DNA of 64,000 nucleotides from Hydrogenophaga sp. (GTDB taxonomy: Bacteria > Pseudomonadota > Gammaproteobacteria > Burkholderiales > Burkholderiaceae_C), in the NCBI RefSeq assembly GCF_030158645.1, contig NZ_JAOASO010000023.1, positions 1 through 64,000 of the forward strand. The letters run 5' to 3'. Every line of letters starts with the position of its first letter. Position 1 is the stretch's first letter. The position numbers and the translations under genes were made by a program. This document shows, in pieces, positions 7,020-15,814 of this stretch. The notes beneath the pieces are model-generated. The model had not been told where the DNA came from and did not search any database. It saw only the letters and a program-made list of their open reading frames with translations.

Positions 7020-8297
7020 GTGTCAAAGAACATCGTCATCTTCTCCGACGGGACCGGGCAGGCTGGAGGGCTGAGGCCTGACCAAAATCTCAGCAACATC
7101 TACAAGCTGTTTCGTGCGTCACGCATTGGACCAGAGAGCCCAATTGATCCCAAGGAACAAGTGGCGTTCTACGACGCAGGGCTTGGCACTGACAACGATG
7201 GTGGAAGTATTCCATTCAGGTCGGTTCAGTGGTTTCGAAAGATGTGGAGCAGCGTGACCGGCACTGGCATCAGCCGAAACATCGCGGACTGCTATGAAGC
7301 AATCCTCAAACACCACGAGCCGGGCGACCGAGTTTTCCTGTTCGGGTTCAGTCGTGGAGCGTACACAGCCAGGTGTGTTGGTGGCGTGATGGCCCTTTGC
7401 GGCGTGCCCACGCGGGCTGCAGACGGAGGTCCTCTTCCACGCCTGGGAAGAGATCTGAGAAAGATCGCAGACGAGGCCGTTCAAGAGGTGTATGAGCATG
7501 GCTCCGGAAGCGACTTGCCCGAGCGAAAAGCGGAACGTTTGGAGAAGGCCCGGCGTTTTCGGCAGAAGTACCGTTGTGAGGACGAGTCTGGTGCGCCAAA
7601 CGCCGCGCCGTACTTCATTGGTGTTTTCGACACGGTAGCTTCTCTGGGGGCATCTGGCCTGCGAAGACTTGGGATGTTGCTTCTGCTTGTTGGCTTCGTC
7701 GCTCTCATGACCGCCATCGTGACCGGGGTCGTTAACGCGGTGCTGCCATTCGGAAGCTACTGGCGGACCCTTTTTGCTTTGTGTCTCGCAATCGGAGCAA
7801 TCATCCTTGCTTTATCTTTCAAGGTCAGCCTGAAAACGATCAAGGATTTTCCGAACAAAGGAAACTTCAGTTGGCACCTTGCTGCGTGGCGTTTCCGCTT
7901 CTACGACAACAACTTGAATCCAAACGTCCGGTATGCCAGGCACGCCATTGCCATCGACGAGGATCGAAGGGACTTTCAGCGGGTGCCATGGGGGTCGCCA
8001 AAGGACTGGCCAGATCGAAAAGGCGAACCAGAATGGCTGCGCCAGATATGGTTTGCGGGCAACCACTCTGACATTGGGGGGAGCTATCCAGAGGACGAAT
8101 CTCGCCTTTCTGATGTATCCCTTGAGTGGATGCTCGAGGAGGCAACCAGCCTGCCACATGCGCTACGGGTCGACAGATCACGGCTGCACCTCTTCCCTGA
8201 CCCTACGGGCATGCAGCACTGCGAAATCGAAAGCATGCGGAACTCGTACCCCTCGTGGATACCGGACCGGCTGCGCCCAGTCTGGGCACGTCAATAA
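7020..8297 (+). CDS. DUF2235 / Tle1-like alpha-beta hydrolase (predicted phospholipase)
   Basis: A 425-residue protein started at GTG 7020, which has AGGGAG seven bases upstream. An in-frame TTG at 6987 lacks this. The nucleophile motif GFSRG (Ser111) lies in GFSRGAYTAR, an acid candidate is Asp204 in GVFDTVASLG, and the C-terminal FAGNHSDIGG matches the DUF2235 family that includes type VI Tle1 phospholipases. Two transmembrane segments (about 216-240 and 248-268) interrupt the catalytic domain, so it is probably membrane-bound. No VgrG or PAAR gene is nearby, which argues against a plain type VI effector. It follows the lipoprotein gene by 20 bases. Confidence 0.8.
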   Translation: MSKNIVIFSDGTGQAGGLRPDQNLSNIYKLFRASRIGPESPIDPKEQVAFYDAGLGTDNDGGSIPFRSVQWFRKMWSSVTGTGISRNIADCYEAILKHHEPGDRVFLFGFSRGAYTARCVGGVMALCGVPTRAADGGPLPRLGRDLRKIADEAVQEVYEHGSGSDLPERKAERLEKARRFRQKYRCEDESGAPNAAPYFIGVFDTVASLGASGLRRLGMLLLLVGFVALMTAIVTGVVNAVLPFGSYWRTLFALCLAIGAIILALSFKVSLKTIKDFPNKGNFSWHLAAWRFRFYDNNLNPNVRYARHAIAIDEDRRDFQRVPWGSPKDWPDRKGEPEWLRQIWFAGNHSDIGGSYPEDESRLSDVSLEWMLEEATSLPHALRVDRSRLHLFPDPTGMQHCEIESMRNSYPSWIPDRLRPVWARQ

Positions 8298-8362
8298 CGC
8301 GACCTTAAAGCCCAAGCACCTTTGCACCCGTCAGTCGCCGTCCGCATACGCCATATGAACGG

Positions 8363-8376
8363 CGTACTGCAGTACG
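8363..8376. promoter_or_regulatory. Perfect 14-bp palindrome upstream of the CBASS genes
   Basis: CGTACTGCAGTACG is a perfect palindrome in the 228-base gap between the lipase cluster and the CBASS effector, about 150 bases before the effector start. It is a plausible dimer binding site. No good promoter could be assigned with confidence in the gap. Confidence 0.35.
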
Positions 8377-8525
8377 GTCGAAGAGCTCCTTACCGTCCTA
8401 CAAATTTGATTGCTCATGAAGTTGCGGTTGGTATTCTTCAAGAGCAAGGCGTGGATGGCTGAGCAAACTGCCTGAGCGAGCGAGGGAAGTCGCACGCGCC
8501 AACAACTACGATTCGGAAATGAAGC

Positions 8526-9164
8526 TTGACCTCAACTAACGATCATGAATACGCCGTGCTGGGCGGAATCAATCGCGCCAGCATCGGCCGCTATCTGGCC
8601 ATTTTGTCCAGTTCAATATCAGCGGGGCTTGTCTTTGTGCTGCTTCAAGCTCAGAACTTCGCCAGTTCGATGGGCTTGCACGTCAATTTGCCACCCATTG
8701 TGTTGTCACTTGCCGGTGCGGGCGCGGTGTACACGCTGCTCTTCTGGGTACTTAACAACCATGCGTGGAAATGGCGCCCACTGTCACTCATGCTAAAGGT
8801 GCCCAACCTCGCGGGCACCTGGGACTGCAAGGGCGAGAGCTTGGACCGTGATGGCAAAGTCGTCTATGCGTGGACGGCAGAGGTGGCGATCGTTCAATGC
8901 TGGGACAGACTCCGCGTGCGGCTCAAGACCTCGCAGTCTGGCTCCAACAGCATGGCAGCCGCGCTGACCCATGACAACGTCGATGGCTGGTTGCTTCTCT
9001 ATCAGTATCGGAACGATCCCAAGATTGGCGAGCCCGAGTTGCGCTCGCACGTCGGCACCTGCAGCGTGACGTTCTCCAAAGATCTCGCATACGCCTCCGC
9101 CGAGTACTTCAATGGTGTGGGGCGTGCGACGTTTGGCAAGATGACCTGGACCCGGAGGAAATGA
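8526..9164 (+). CDS. cap15: CBASS membrane effector, Cap15-like (2TM plus beta-barrel)
   Basis: A 212-residue protein with two transmembrane helices (about residues 22-42 and 56-77) and a beta-rich domain from residue 92 that opens with NLAGTWDCKG. This is the Cap15 layout, in which the beta domain binds the cyclic nucleotide and the membrane helices assemble to disrupt the inner membrane. The gene is coupled to the nucleotidyltransferase that follows (overlapping TGA/ATG). The best start is a TTG at 8526, as no ATG fits; a GTG at 8556 is the alternative. The identity as Cap15 rests on layout plus remembered family sequence. Confidence 0.85.
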   Translation: MTSTNDHEYAVLGGINRASIGRYLAILSSSISAGLVFVLLQAQNFASSMGLHVNLPPIVLSLAGAGAVYTLLFWVLNNHAWKWRPLSLMLKVPNLAGTWDCKGESLDRDGKVVYAWTAEVAIVQCWDRLRVRLKTSQSGSNSMAAALTHDNVDGWLLLYQYRNDPKIGEPELRSHVGTCSVTFSKDLAYASAEYFNGVGRATFGKMTWTRRK

Positions 9165-10282
9165 TGGCCCGTGATATCAATCAGCGACTGCAGCAACTGC
9201 GCATCCGACGTGACGGCTCGCGCGGCACTGCCATGGACAGCGCAACGCTCGGATCTATCTTTAGGTCGGCCCCGCCAATTGAGCTGTGGGAGTCACGCGG
9301 CACGGGTGACCAGCCCAATACGCGCTATGCGCTGGGATCCATGCAGGCCGTCAGCGACACCTACACACGAGTGAGCAAGGACACCGCCGATCGAGTAGCC
9401 AACCAATTGAAGGAGCGCCTTGCGAAGGACGGTATTGACGCTGAGTTCAAGCTGCAAGGATCGGTGCCGCTTGACGTACATATCAAGGGGGTCAGCGATG
9501 TCGATCTGCTGACACTGTCCAACGAGCTATTCTCATACCACCCGAACGGTATCAAGGCGCTGCGCGGCGACTATACGAACCCTGCAAGGCGCAACTCGCT
9601 GGGTGTCCTTATCGAATTGCGCAGCCGTGTAGAGGTCAGGCTGGAAGAAGCCTTTCCAGCGGCCAAGGTGGACAAGGCGGGCGCGAAGGCAGTGAAGATC
9701 TCAGGCGGGTCGCTGGCCCGTGATGTGGACGTCGTCCCTGCCCACTGGTCTGATACTGTCCAGTATCAAGCGACGGGTAGAGCATCGGATCGCGGCACCA
9801 AGATCCTGGACAAAAGAGCGATGACGACGATCGAGAACCAGCCATTTCGTCACATTGAACTCATAGGAGCGCGGTGCGACCTAAGCGGCGGCGGACTGCG
9901 CAAGGCGATTCGCCTGTGCAAGAACGTCAAGGCGGACTCTGACCGTAAGGTAACCTTGCCCAGCTTCGACATCGCTTCAGTCATGTACCACGCGGACCTG
10001 GATGCACTGAGGCACGGCCGCTACTATGAACTTTCGATCCTCGCCGAGACGCAGCGTCACTTGGACGTACTTGCTTGCAGTCACGCCATGGCCCAGACCT
10101 TATATGTGCCCGATGGCAGCCGGCTGATCTTTGACACTGCCGAGAAGCTGCAAGGCTTGAATGAGTTATCGCGCGATATGGACGAACTCCTGAGCGCAGT
10201 TCACGCTGAGCACGCGCCAAGTTATCTGTCGAACCAACTTATGAGCGAGAAGCGGCAGACGATCAGTGCGCTCGCCGCTTGA
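9164..10282 (+). CDS. CD-NTase (cGAS/DncV-like nucleotidyltransferase) of CBASS
   Basis: A 372-residue enzyme with the nucleotidyltransferase signature: Gly99-Ser100 in LQGSVPLDV, the metal-binding Asp112 and Asp114 (SDVDLL), and a third acidic site at RDVDVV (Asp187/Asp189). It should make a cyclic oligonucleotide on phage infection to switch on the Cap15-like effector. The start at 9164 is preferred over 9161 because GGAGG then lies five bases away. No Cap2/Cap3 or HORMA/TRIP13 genes follow, so this is a minimal two-gene (type I) system. The nucleotide product cannot be inferred here. Confidence 0.9.
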   Translation: MARDINQRLQQLRIRRDGSRGTAMDSATLGSIFRSAPPIELWESRGTGDQPNTRYALGSMQAVSDTYTRVSKDTADRVANQLKERLAKDGIDAEFKLQGSVPLDVHIKGVSDVDLLTLSNELFSYHPNGIKALRGDYTNPARRNSLGVLIELRSRVEVRLEEAFPAAKVDKAGAKAVKISGGSLARDVDVVPAHWSDTVQYQATGRASDRGTKILDKRAMTTIENQPFRHIELIGARCDLSGGGLRKAIRLCKNVKADSDRKVTLPSFDIASVMYHADLDALRHGRYYELSILAETQRHLDVLACSHAMAQTLYVPDGSRLIFDTAEKLQGLNELSRDMDELLSAVHAEHAPSYLSNQLMSEKRQTISALAA

Positions 10283-10296
10283 TGCACACCTAGCTA

Positions 10297-10312
10297 CCGC
10301 CGCCTCCGGCGG
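10297..10312 (+). terminator. GC-rich hairpin between CBASS and the conjugation operon
   Basis: CCGCCG and CGGCGG pair around a CCTC loop, 14 bases after the CD-NTase stop and between two convergent operons. No T run follows, so it is at best a weak or Rho-assisted terminator. The remaining 10313-10500 holds no recognisable gene. Confidence 0.3.
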
Positions 10313-10500
10313 GTACCAGCGCATCTTTCAGATCAAGACCGATGGCATCCAATGAGCGATCGCGAGAGCTTCGTCGTCCTTGCGATCGTTCAATCAGAAC
10401 AGAGTCACACGTAGGTCGTTGTGGGCAGGGAGCAGCAGCTGCCGGTCATCCGGGCCCACGGCACTAAGGACCGCTGTCGCTGCACGACGGACCTACAGCA

Positions 10501-11844
10501 TTAGGTTCTGGATGTCTGCATGGTCGATCGTGAGCCCCAATTCAATTGATCCCCCGACGCTGGTTTGAATAGCAGAGGCTCGATGTAGCTTCGACCTTTG
10601 ACAGGAATCTTCGGTAGTGGCTCAACGAGCGCGTTCCATACCCACGGGCGCTGACCCTCACTGGTGATCAATCGTTCAAGATCCCCAGCGCTCTCATCTT
10701 TGTTGAAGGATTGCCGTTCAATGATCAAGAAATGCGGCGAGGCACCACAGTCGGTGAGGCTGGCACTGACCCCCACCTTGGATGTCGGCGCGTTGTACCG
10801 AAGACATTTGATGAAAGAGCGGCCCTCTCCCACAAGCTTTTCAAGGAGTTGGCGGTCGAAATGATCCTCGATGAGGTGCCACTGCGCGGTGGCTGGCATC
10901 AGTGACAGCTCCACGATGTTGGGCAGGCCTGCATCAGTCATTCTGAAAGTCGCAATCATCAACATGTGCAGGTTTTCTACCGCGCTCCAAAGCGCCAACT
11001 CCTGCTCAAAACACCGGGCGAGCCGGCGGTACAGCTGGTCATCGAGCCCGAACGGTTGGTCGGGAACATGTTTGATGACTGCCTTGTGGCCATAACGGGC
11101 CGGGACGATCTCTTTGACCTCGACGATCATGAGCATCAATGGCTGGGGAGACCCCGATGTTGGTCTTGAGCGCGTCCACTGCTGCAGGCGGCGCGCGGTG
11201 ATGGCGTCCTTGTTTTCAACCGAAAACACCTCCGGGATGTAGAGGCTGGCCAAGAGCGGATGGCCGCCGACGACCTTGTTCTCGGCGGCGCGCAGCAGGT
11301 GGCGGCGCACGGTGGCCCAGGATCTTTTGCCAGTGAAGCTGGGTTGCCATCGCGTCAGTTCGGCCTGGTCCCACAGGTAGTGCAACAGGCTGCGCAGGGT
11401 CAGCTTGTTGCCTTGGGACGAGGCGCTGCTGGCGGTGCTGCTTGCCGGCGGTGGTGCCGAGCGCCCCGGCATCTTGGTCATCGGGAAGTCCAGCTTCAGC
11501 GTTGTTGTGCCGGTGGACGGATTTTCGAGAATGGCCGTTCCGAGAAGTTGCCCCAGACCGGAGAGATCTGCCGGTGGCTCGTAGGAGGGGCAGGCGGTGG
11601 CGTGTTGGCTGCCAGTGTTCGGCATGCGTTTGACGATGTAGCCGTCCAGCAGACGGGCCACATACATCTCGATGCCTTGGCCCTGAGTGTCTCGCTGGCA
11701 CAGGCAGCGGGGGCGCAGGTGCTGTTCGTGGGCTTGCGCGACGGCCTCTTCAAAACCTGTCGTGCCCTTGTTCCAGCGCTGGCCGCCGATCTCGTAAGCG
11801 ACTTGCGGCTCCGATGGTTCGAGAGCGTGTTCCGGGGCACGCAC
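10501..11844 (-). CDS. DUF1173 family protein (conjugative-element accessory)
   Basis: A 447-residue protein. Residues 15-75 include a cysteine-rich part (RCLCQRD and a later CPSYEPP) typical of the start of DUF1173 proteins. The middle has LLHYLWDQAELTRWQP, and the C-terminal third carries GRSFIKCL and SLTDCGASP. Members are found almost only in integrative and conjugative elements and related plasmids, with no settled function. It is the last gene of the leftward conjugation operon, 10 bases after the LPD7 gene. A diverged remnant of a second copy lies at 3951-4190. Confidence 0.8.
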   Translation of the reverse strand: MRAPEHALEPSEPQVAYEIGGQRWNKGTTGFEEAVAQAHEQHLRPRCLCQRDTQGQGIEMYVARLLDGYIVKRMPNTGSQHATACPSYEPPADLSGLGQLLGTAILENPSTGTTTLKLDFPMTKMPGRSAPPPASSTASSASSQGNKLTLRSLLHYLWDQAELTRWQPSFTGKRSWATVRRHLLRAAENKVVGGHPLLASLYIPEVFSVENKDAITARRLQQWTRSRPTSGSPQPLMLMIVEVKEIVPARYGHKAVIKHVPDQPFGLDDQLYRRLARCFEQELALWSAVENLHMLMIATFRMTDAGLPNIVELSLMPATAQWHLIEDHFDRQLLEKLVGEGRSFIKCLRYNAPTSKVGVSASLTDCGASPHFLIIERQSFNKDESAGDLERLITSEGQRPWVWNALVEPLPKIPVKGRSYIEPLLFKPASGDQLNWGSRSTMQTSRT

Positions 11845-11854
11845 AGCAGCATCC

Positions 11855-13033
11855 TCAACGAACAGGTGCCGCCCGTTCGCGGGTGCGTTGCGTTTCCCGA
11901 GGCGTGATCACTGCGGGGCGCCGGGAGGGGGCGTTCGTGTCGTAGACCTTGACCTTGGGCATCTGACCGTCGCGCATGCGTTGGGCGAGTTTCTCTGTGG
12001 CGACCGCCATGATCGCCATGCGCTGTTTCTCGGGCACCCGTTTGGCCAGCAGGATGGCATCGATGGCAGCCAGCACCGCCTTGCGTCCGCCGCTGCCACG
12101 GCCAGTGGGGGTCGCAGTGCTTGCCGTCTCCTTGCCCGTGATGGCATCCCGGGCCGGTTCAATGCGGTTGACCTGGCGCAACTCGCGTTCGACCTTGAGG
12201 CGCTCCAGATCGGCTGGGATGGGCTCGTAGCCCAGCGTTTTGACGCCACGTGCAGCGGCCTCCAACCAGACCAGGCGCTTGAAGTCTTCGTTGCCCGAGA
12301 TACGAAGCGAATGCCAGTTACGCGCCTCGGCCACATCGACCATGGAGCGCGCGACCGACGGGCTGTTGGTGTCGGTGGCCAGGCGGAACGTGGACTCGGT
12401 GAAGGCCACGCGGGAGGTGTCTCCCCGAAACCGGTATTCGGTCAGGCCAATGGTCAAGTCGCCCACAGTGACGGGCGCACGTTTGATCAGGTAGCGGTCG
12501 ATCAGCGCAGCTTCCAGCCGTGCCACGAGGGCTGCACGTTCTGCCTGGGCATCCATCTTGGCCAGGGCTTGTGCGTCGGCGACGTCGGTCGACCGAGGTG
12601 GTGGCTGGGTTGTCGGTGTCGTCGCCAACGGGATGACGTTGCTGGCGGGTACCGACCGATCCCTGTCCGGTGCGGCCTTTACCGGTCGCTCGGGCGTGGC
12701 CGCGCGTTGCGGCGAACGCGGAGTGTCGCGCAGCCATTGGCCATCCACCTTTTGCACCCACGATCGCTGGCCTTGTGCATCCAGGGCCACGAAGCGGCTC
12801 GCGCCAAGGCGGTCGGCCTTGGCCACCATGTCGGTAAAACGGTCGCTGCGGTAGGTCACGTCGGCAAATGGATCCCGCAACTCGAAGCGTTCAGCCGGTG
12901 GCTCTGCTGGCGTCTGAAAACGCTCAATGGCGACCGTGGTGCGGTTGGCGGGCTCGACAGTCCCGCCTTGCGGCGGAGTGTTGACCGGGGTCGCACGGGT
13001 CGCGCGGCGGCTGGGGGGGTTGTTGGCATCCAT
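11855..13033 (-). CDS. LPD7-domain protein of the conjugation operon
   Basis: A 392-residue protein. After a proline- and arginine-rich disordered N-terminus it has an LPD7-like domain (about residues 185-275) with TEYRFRGDTSRVAFTES, SMVDVAEARNWHSLRISG and a following GYEP. This large-polyvalent-protein-associated domain is known from the C-terminal parts of relaxases and from stand-alone proteins of conjugative elements. A role in DNA processing before transfer is likely but is an inference. A basic C-terminal tail follows. It lies 40 bases after the OmpA-domain lipoprotein gene. Confidence 0.7.
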   Translation of the reverse strand: MDANNPPSRRATRATPVNTPPQGGTVEPANRTTVAIERFQTPAEPPAERFELRDPFADVTYRSDRFTDMVAKADRLGASRFVALDAQGQRSWVQKVDGQWLRDTPRSPQRAATPERPVKAAPDRDRSVPASNVIPLATTPTTQPPPRSTDVADAQALAKMDAQAERAALVARLEAALIDRYLIKRAPVTVGDLTIGLTEYRFRGDTSRVAFTESTFRLATDTNSPSVARSMVDVAEARNWHSLRISGNEDFKRLVWLEAAARGVKTLGYEPIPADLERLKVERELRQVNRIEPARDAITGKETASTATPTGRGSGGRKAVLAAIDAILLAKRVPEKQRMAIMAVATEKLAQRMRDGQMPKVKVYDTNAPSRRPAVITPRETQRTRERAAPVR

Positions 13034-13073
13034 GGAAACCTCGCTCGGTTGGGCTGGCTGATGACAGATCGTT

Positions 13074-13751
13074 TCAGGGTTGAGGGGGAGGCGTCGCCCG
13101 CAGGGCCACCGGCAAAGCCCGGTACACCTCGATCTCGACCCGCCGGTTCAGGTCACGGCCCTGCGGGTGGTGGTTGTCGGCGACGTGGTCACCGCTGGGC
13201 TGGTGGGTGCTGCGGATGCGCGCAGCATCGACGCCGGCGGCCACCAGGTAGTCGCGCACGGCCGCGGCGCGGGCCTGGGCCATGCGGCTCTCGGCGGGTG
13301 TGTCGGTGTTGCCGTCGGTGCGTCCGCGCAGCACCACCAGCGGCGCGACTCTGGCGTCCTCCAGCAGCGCGGTGGCCACCTCGGTGGGGATGAGCACGCG
13401 CGCACTGCCAAAAGCGAAGCGCACCGTGTGCACGCTGTTGGCCAACGGGGCCGGTGACAAAGACGGCGGCGCGGGTGACGAAGGCATTTGCATGGCCGCG
13501 AGCAGTTGCTGGCGCGCCGCCAGGTGGGTAAGGGTCGCGGAGGCTGTGTCTGCCAACCGACCCGATTCGATCGCCAGAATGCGGGTGTTGTGCAGGTCGT
13601 TCTTGCAGACCTGCAGCTCCACCGCCATCTGTGCGTTGGCTGGACGCTTCTGCGATTCGTCCACCGTCGGTGGTTTGGGCGGCGAGCCACAGGCGCTCAG
13701 CAGCGCACCCAGCAAGCAGCACGCAGCGAGGCTAGGGGTGGGGATTTTCAT
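13074..13751 (-). CDS. OmpA-domain lipoprotein of the conjugation operon
   Basis: A 225-residue protein with a lipoprotein signal ending in the lipobox LLSAC (Cys21). A central helical stretch follows, then a C-terminal OmpA-type peptidoglycan-binding domain (about 105-215) with VRFAFGSARVL, a GRTDGNTDT segment and the conserved DLNRRVEIEV. It would link the outer membrane to the cell wall. Its start overlaps the virD4 stop by four bases. No classical virB7 is seen, so this may be the lipoprotein partner of the VirB9/VirB10 channel or a separate anchor. Confidence 0.8.
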   Translation of the reverse strand: MKIPTPSLAACCLLGALLSACGSPPKPPTVDESQKRPANAQMAVELQVCKNDLHNTRILAIESGRLADTASATLTHLAARQQLLAAMQMPSSPAPPSLSPAPLANSVHTVRFAFGSARVLIPTEVATALLEDARVAPLVVLRGRTDGNTDTPAESRMAQARAAAVRDYLVAAGVDAARIRSTHQPSGDHVADNHHPQGRDLNRRVEIEVYRALPVALRATPPPQP

Positions 13752-15814
13752 GGTCGGTCTCCTGTGGTCTCGAACAGTTCGCGGTTCACACCCGTCTGTG
13801 CGGGTGCCGCCGCTGAAGTCGTTGTGCCATCTGCGTCCGCAGCGGGGTTGAGCTCGACGGGCTCAATCGACCCACCATCGTCCAGAGTCGTTGACGGATT
13901 GGCCGGCAGACCTTGACTGAAAAACTCCAGCAGTGCCTCAGCAGTCTGTTCAGGAGACCCGTGAAAGTCGTCCGGCAGCAACGTGAGGTCGTGCGCGAGG
14001 GCTTCCACGGACAGGCTCTCGTCCGCTGCGAGTTCGTCGTCGGCAAAGCGCCAGCGCTGCTGCACCCGGGCCAGGTGCAGCTCAACATCCATGCGGGGCA
14101 CCAGCGGGGCGGGGAACAGGCGTGATTTGAAAGCCTTGTCACTGAAATAACGGATCTTCTCGGCCAGGATGGGTTTGCAGTTCTCGCAGATCACCACCAG
14201 TCGCTCACGGCCCAGTTCCTTGAACTCTTGCGGGAGCAGGAGGGCGCGGCGTTGGTCACTCTCGTTGCGACTCACCGTGCTGTGGCCGTGGCCACTGAAG
14301 GAACGGCTGCGCCCGCGCGAGGTGGCGCGTTCCGTGAAGTGGCCGAGCATGGCGCTGTACTCATCGGCGTCGCGCTGTTCACGCGGCGCGTAGAGGATCT
14401 GCAGGCCGTGGTTGGTGGCGAAGGTGCGCGCCTCCTTGTCGCCGTAGACCGCGTCCAGCTGCGACATGGCCTGCACCACCGTCAGCAGGCGCAGGTTGTA
14501 GCCCGCCAGAAAAGCCGCTGCGTTGGTGATGACACCCACCCGGCCCATGGCGGTGAACTCGTCGTTGACCAGCAGGCACTGCAGCTTCAGACTGGGGTCC
14601 TGCTCGGGCAGGTGCTGGGTGTTGAGGCTGACCAGTTGCGAGAAAAACAGGTTCAGCAGCGGGCGTGCGTTGGCCAGGCGGTTGGGCGGGATGCGCACAT
14701 AAATCGACATGCGCCGCCGCCTCAGGTCCTCCAGACGGAAATCGTTGGCGCTGGTCGCAGCATCCACCACCGCGTCCGCAAAAATCGTCAGCGGCGCGTG
14801 GAAGGTGGCGACCACACTGGCGAGTGTGTTCTCCGAGTTTGAGAGCAGGCGCTGCAGGGCATCGACACATTCGTCTGTCAGTGCACGGCCATCGTCACGG
14901 CGCTGGGTGATCAGGCTGCTCAGGTGGTCTTTGAGGGGGCGACCTTGGCCTGAGGACTGGCGCAACATCTCGCCGACCGTGCGCGGGAGCTCGGGGGTCT
15001 CCAGCAGGAGCAAGCCCAAACCCAGGAACAGGTTGCGCGCTTGGTCGTTGAAGAATGCTTCGGACGAGCTACCACCCCCGTCGTTCGGAAAAAACACCTG
15101 TCCGATGCCCAGCAGGTCCCCCACCCTGTGCAGCGGGCTGGTGCGCACAGCACTCAGCGGGTTCCAGCGGTGGCTGCGCGCCTCTTCGTCGAACGGCGAG
15201 AAAGCGAACACCGTCTGACCGTGCGCGGCACGAATACCGGCCGTGATCGCGTGGTTCTCGCCCTTGATGTCGAGCACCACGACCGAATCGGGCCAGTTGA
15301 GCAGGTTGGGGATCACCACGCCCACACCTTTGCCGCTGCGTGTGGGCGCGGACAACATGACCGAGAGCTGGCCGGGCAGGGCGAGGAACCGACCCCGGAA
15401 GCGCCCGATCAGGATGCTGGGCCCGGAGGACGGATTGTTTGAGGCGATCAAACCAGCGCGCGCGACCTCGGACGGGGTGGCAAAGCGTGCATCGCCGTGC
15501 AAGGCCCGGCGCGGCCTGGCTGCCGCGATCAGCGCGCCGGGCAACACCACGAGCAGCCCGATGCCGGACAAGGCCATGGCAGCCAGCAACTGTTTGCGCA
15601 GCGCAGCGTCGGTGGCGTAGATCTGCCAGTAGCCGACGACGCTTCCCCACCGGGCCTGGCGCGGATCTGCCTTGTTGAACACCAGAAACAGCACACCCGC
15701 CAGATACACGGCCGCGCAGGTGAGCGCTCCGTAGGCCGCGACCGAAAAAATGCCCGCCGCGATCTTTCGACCCAGAGGCCACGCCGAAAAGGATACCGAG
15801 GTCAGTGCGCTCAT
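13748..15814 (-). CDS. virD4: Type IV coupling protein VirD4/TraG
   Basis: A 688-residue ATPase that brings the DNA-relaxase complex to the secretion channel. Two N-terminal membrane segments (about 15-45 and 78-98) are followed by Walker A in APTRSGKGVG (about 156-165) and a DIKGE stretch. The ATG at 15814 overlaps the virB11 stop (ATGA). An in-frame ATG 30 bases upstream is less likely. The full length and intact ATPase motifs suggest a working protein. The C-terminal tail is acidic and Thr/Ala-rich, possibly for substrate recognition. Confidence 0.92.
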   Translation of the reverse strand: MSALTSVSFSAWPLGRKIAAGIFSVAAYGALTCAAVYLAGVLFLVFNKADPRQARWGSVVGYWQIYATDAALRKQLLAAMALSGIGLLVVLPGALIAAARPRRALHGDARFATPSEVARAGLIASNNPSSGPSILIGRFRGRFLALPGQLSVMLSAPTRSGKGVGVVIPNLLNWPDSVVVLDIKGENHAITAGIRAAHGQTVFAFSPFDEEARSHRWNPLSAVRTSPLHRVGDLLGIGQVFFPNDGGGSSSEAFFNDQARNLFLGLGLLLLETPELPRTVGEMLRQSSGQGRPLKDHLSSLITQRRDDGRALTDECVDALQRLLSNSENTLASVVATFHAPLTIFADAVVDAATSANDFRLEDLRRRRMSIYVRIPPNRLANARPLLNLFFSQLVSLNTQHLPEQDPSLKLQCLLVNDEFTAMGRVGVITNAAAFLAGYNLRLLTVVQAMSQLDAVYGDKEARTFATNHGLQILYAPREQRDADEYSAMLGHFTERATSRGRSRSFSGHGHSTVSRNESDQRRALLLPQEFKELGRERLVVICENCKPILAEKIRYFSDKAFKSRLFPAPLVPRMDVELHLARVQQRWRFADDELAADESLSVEALAHDLTLLPDDFHGSPEQTAEALLEFFSQGLPANPSTTLDDGGSIEPVELNPAADADGTTTSAAAPAQTGVNRELFETTGDRP

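Noticed and set aside
8355-8462. 35-codon ORF between the lipase cluster and CBASS
   Set aside because: No ribosome-binding site, covers the palindrome, no recognisable similarity.
11888-13393. 501-codon rightward frame opposite the LPD7 gene
   Set aside because: Shadow of an operon gene; arginine- and glycine-rich with no domain.
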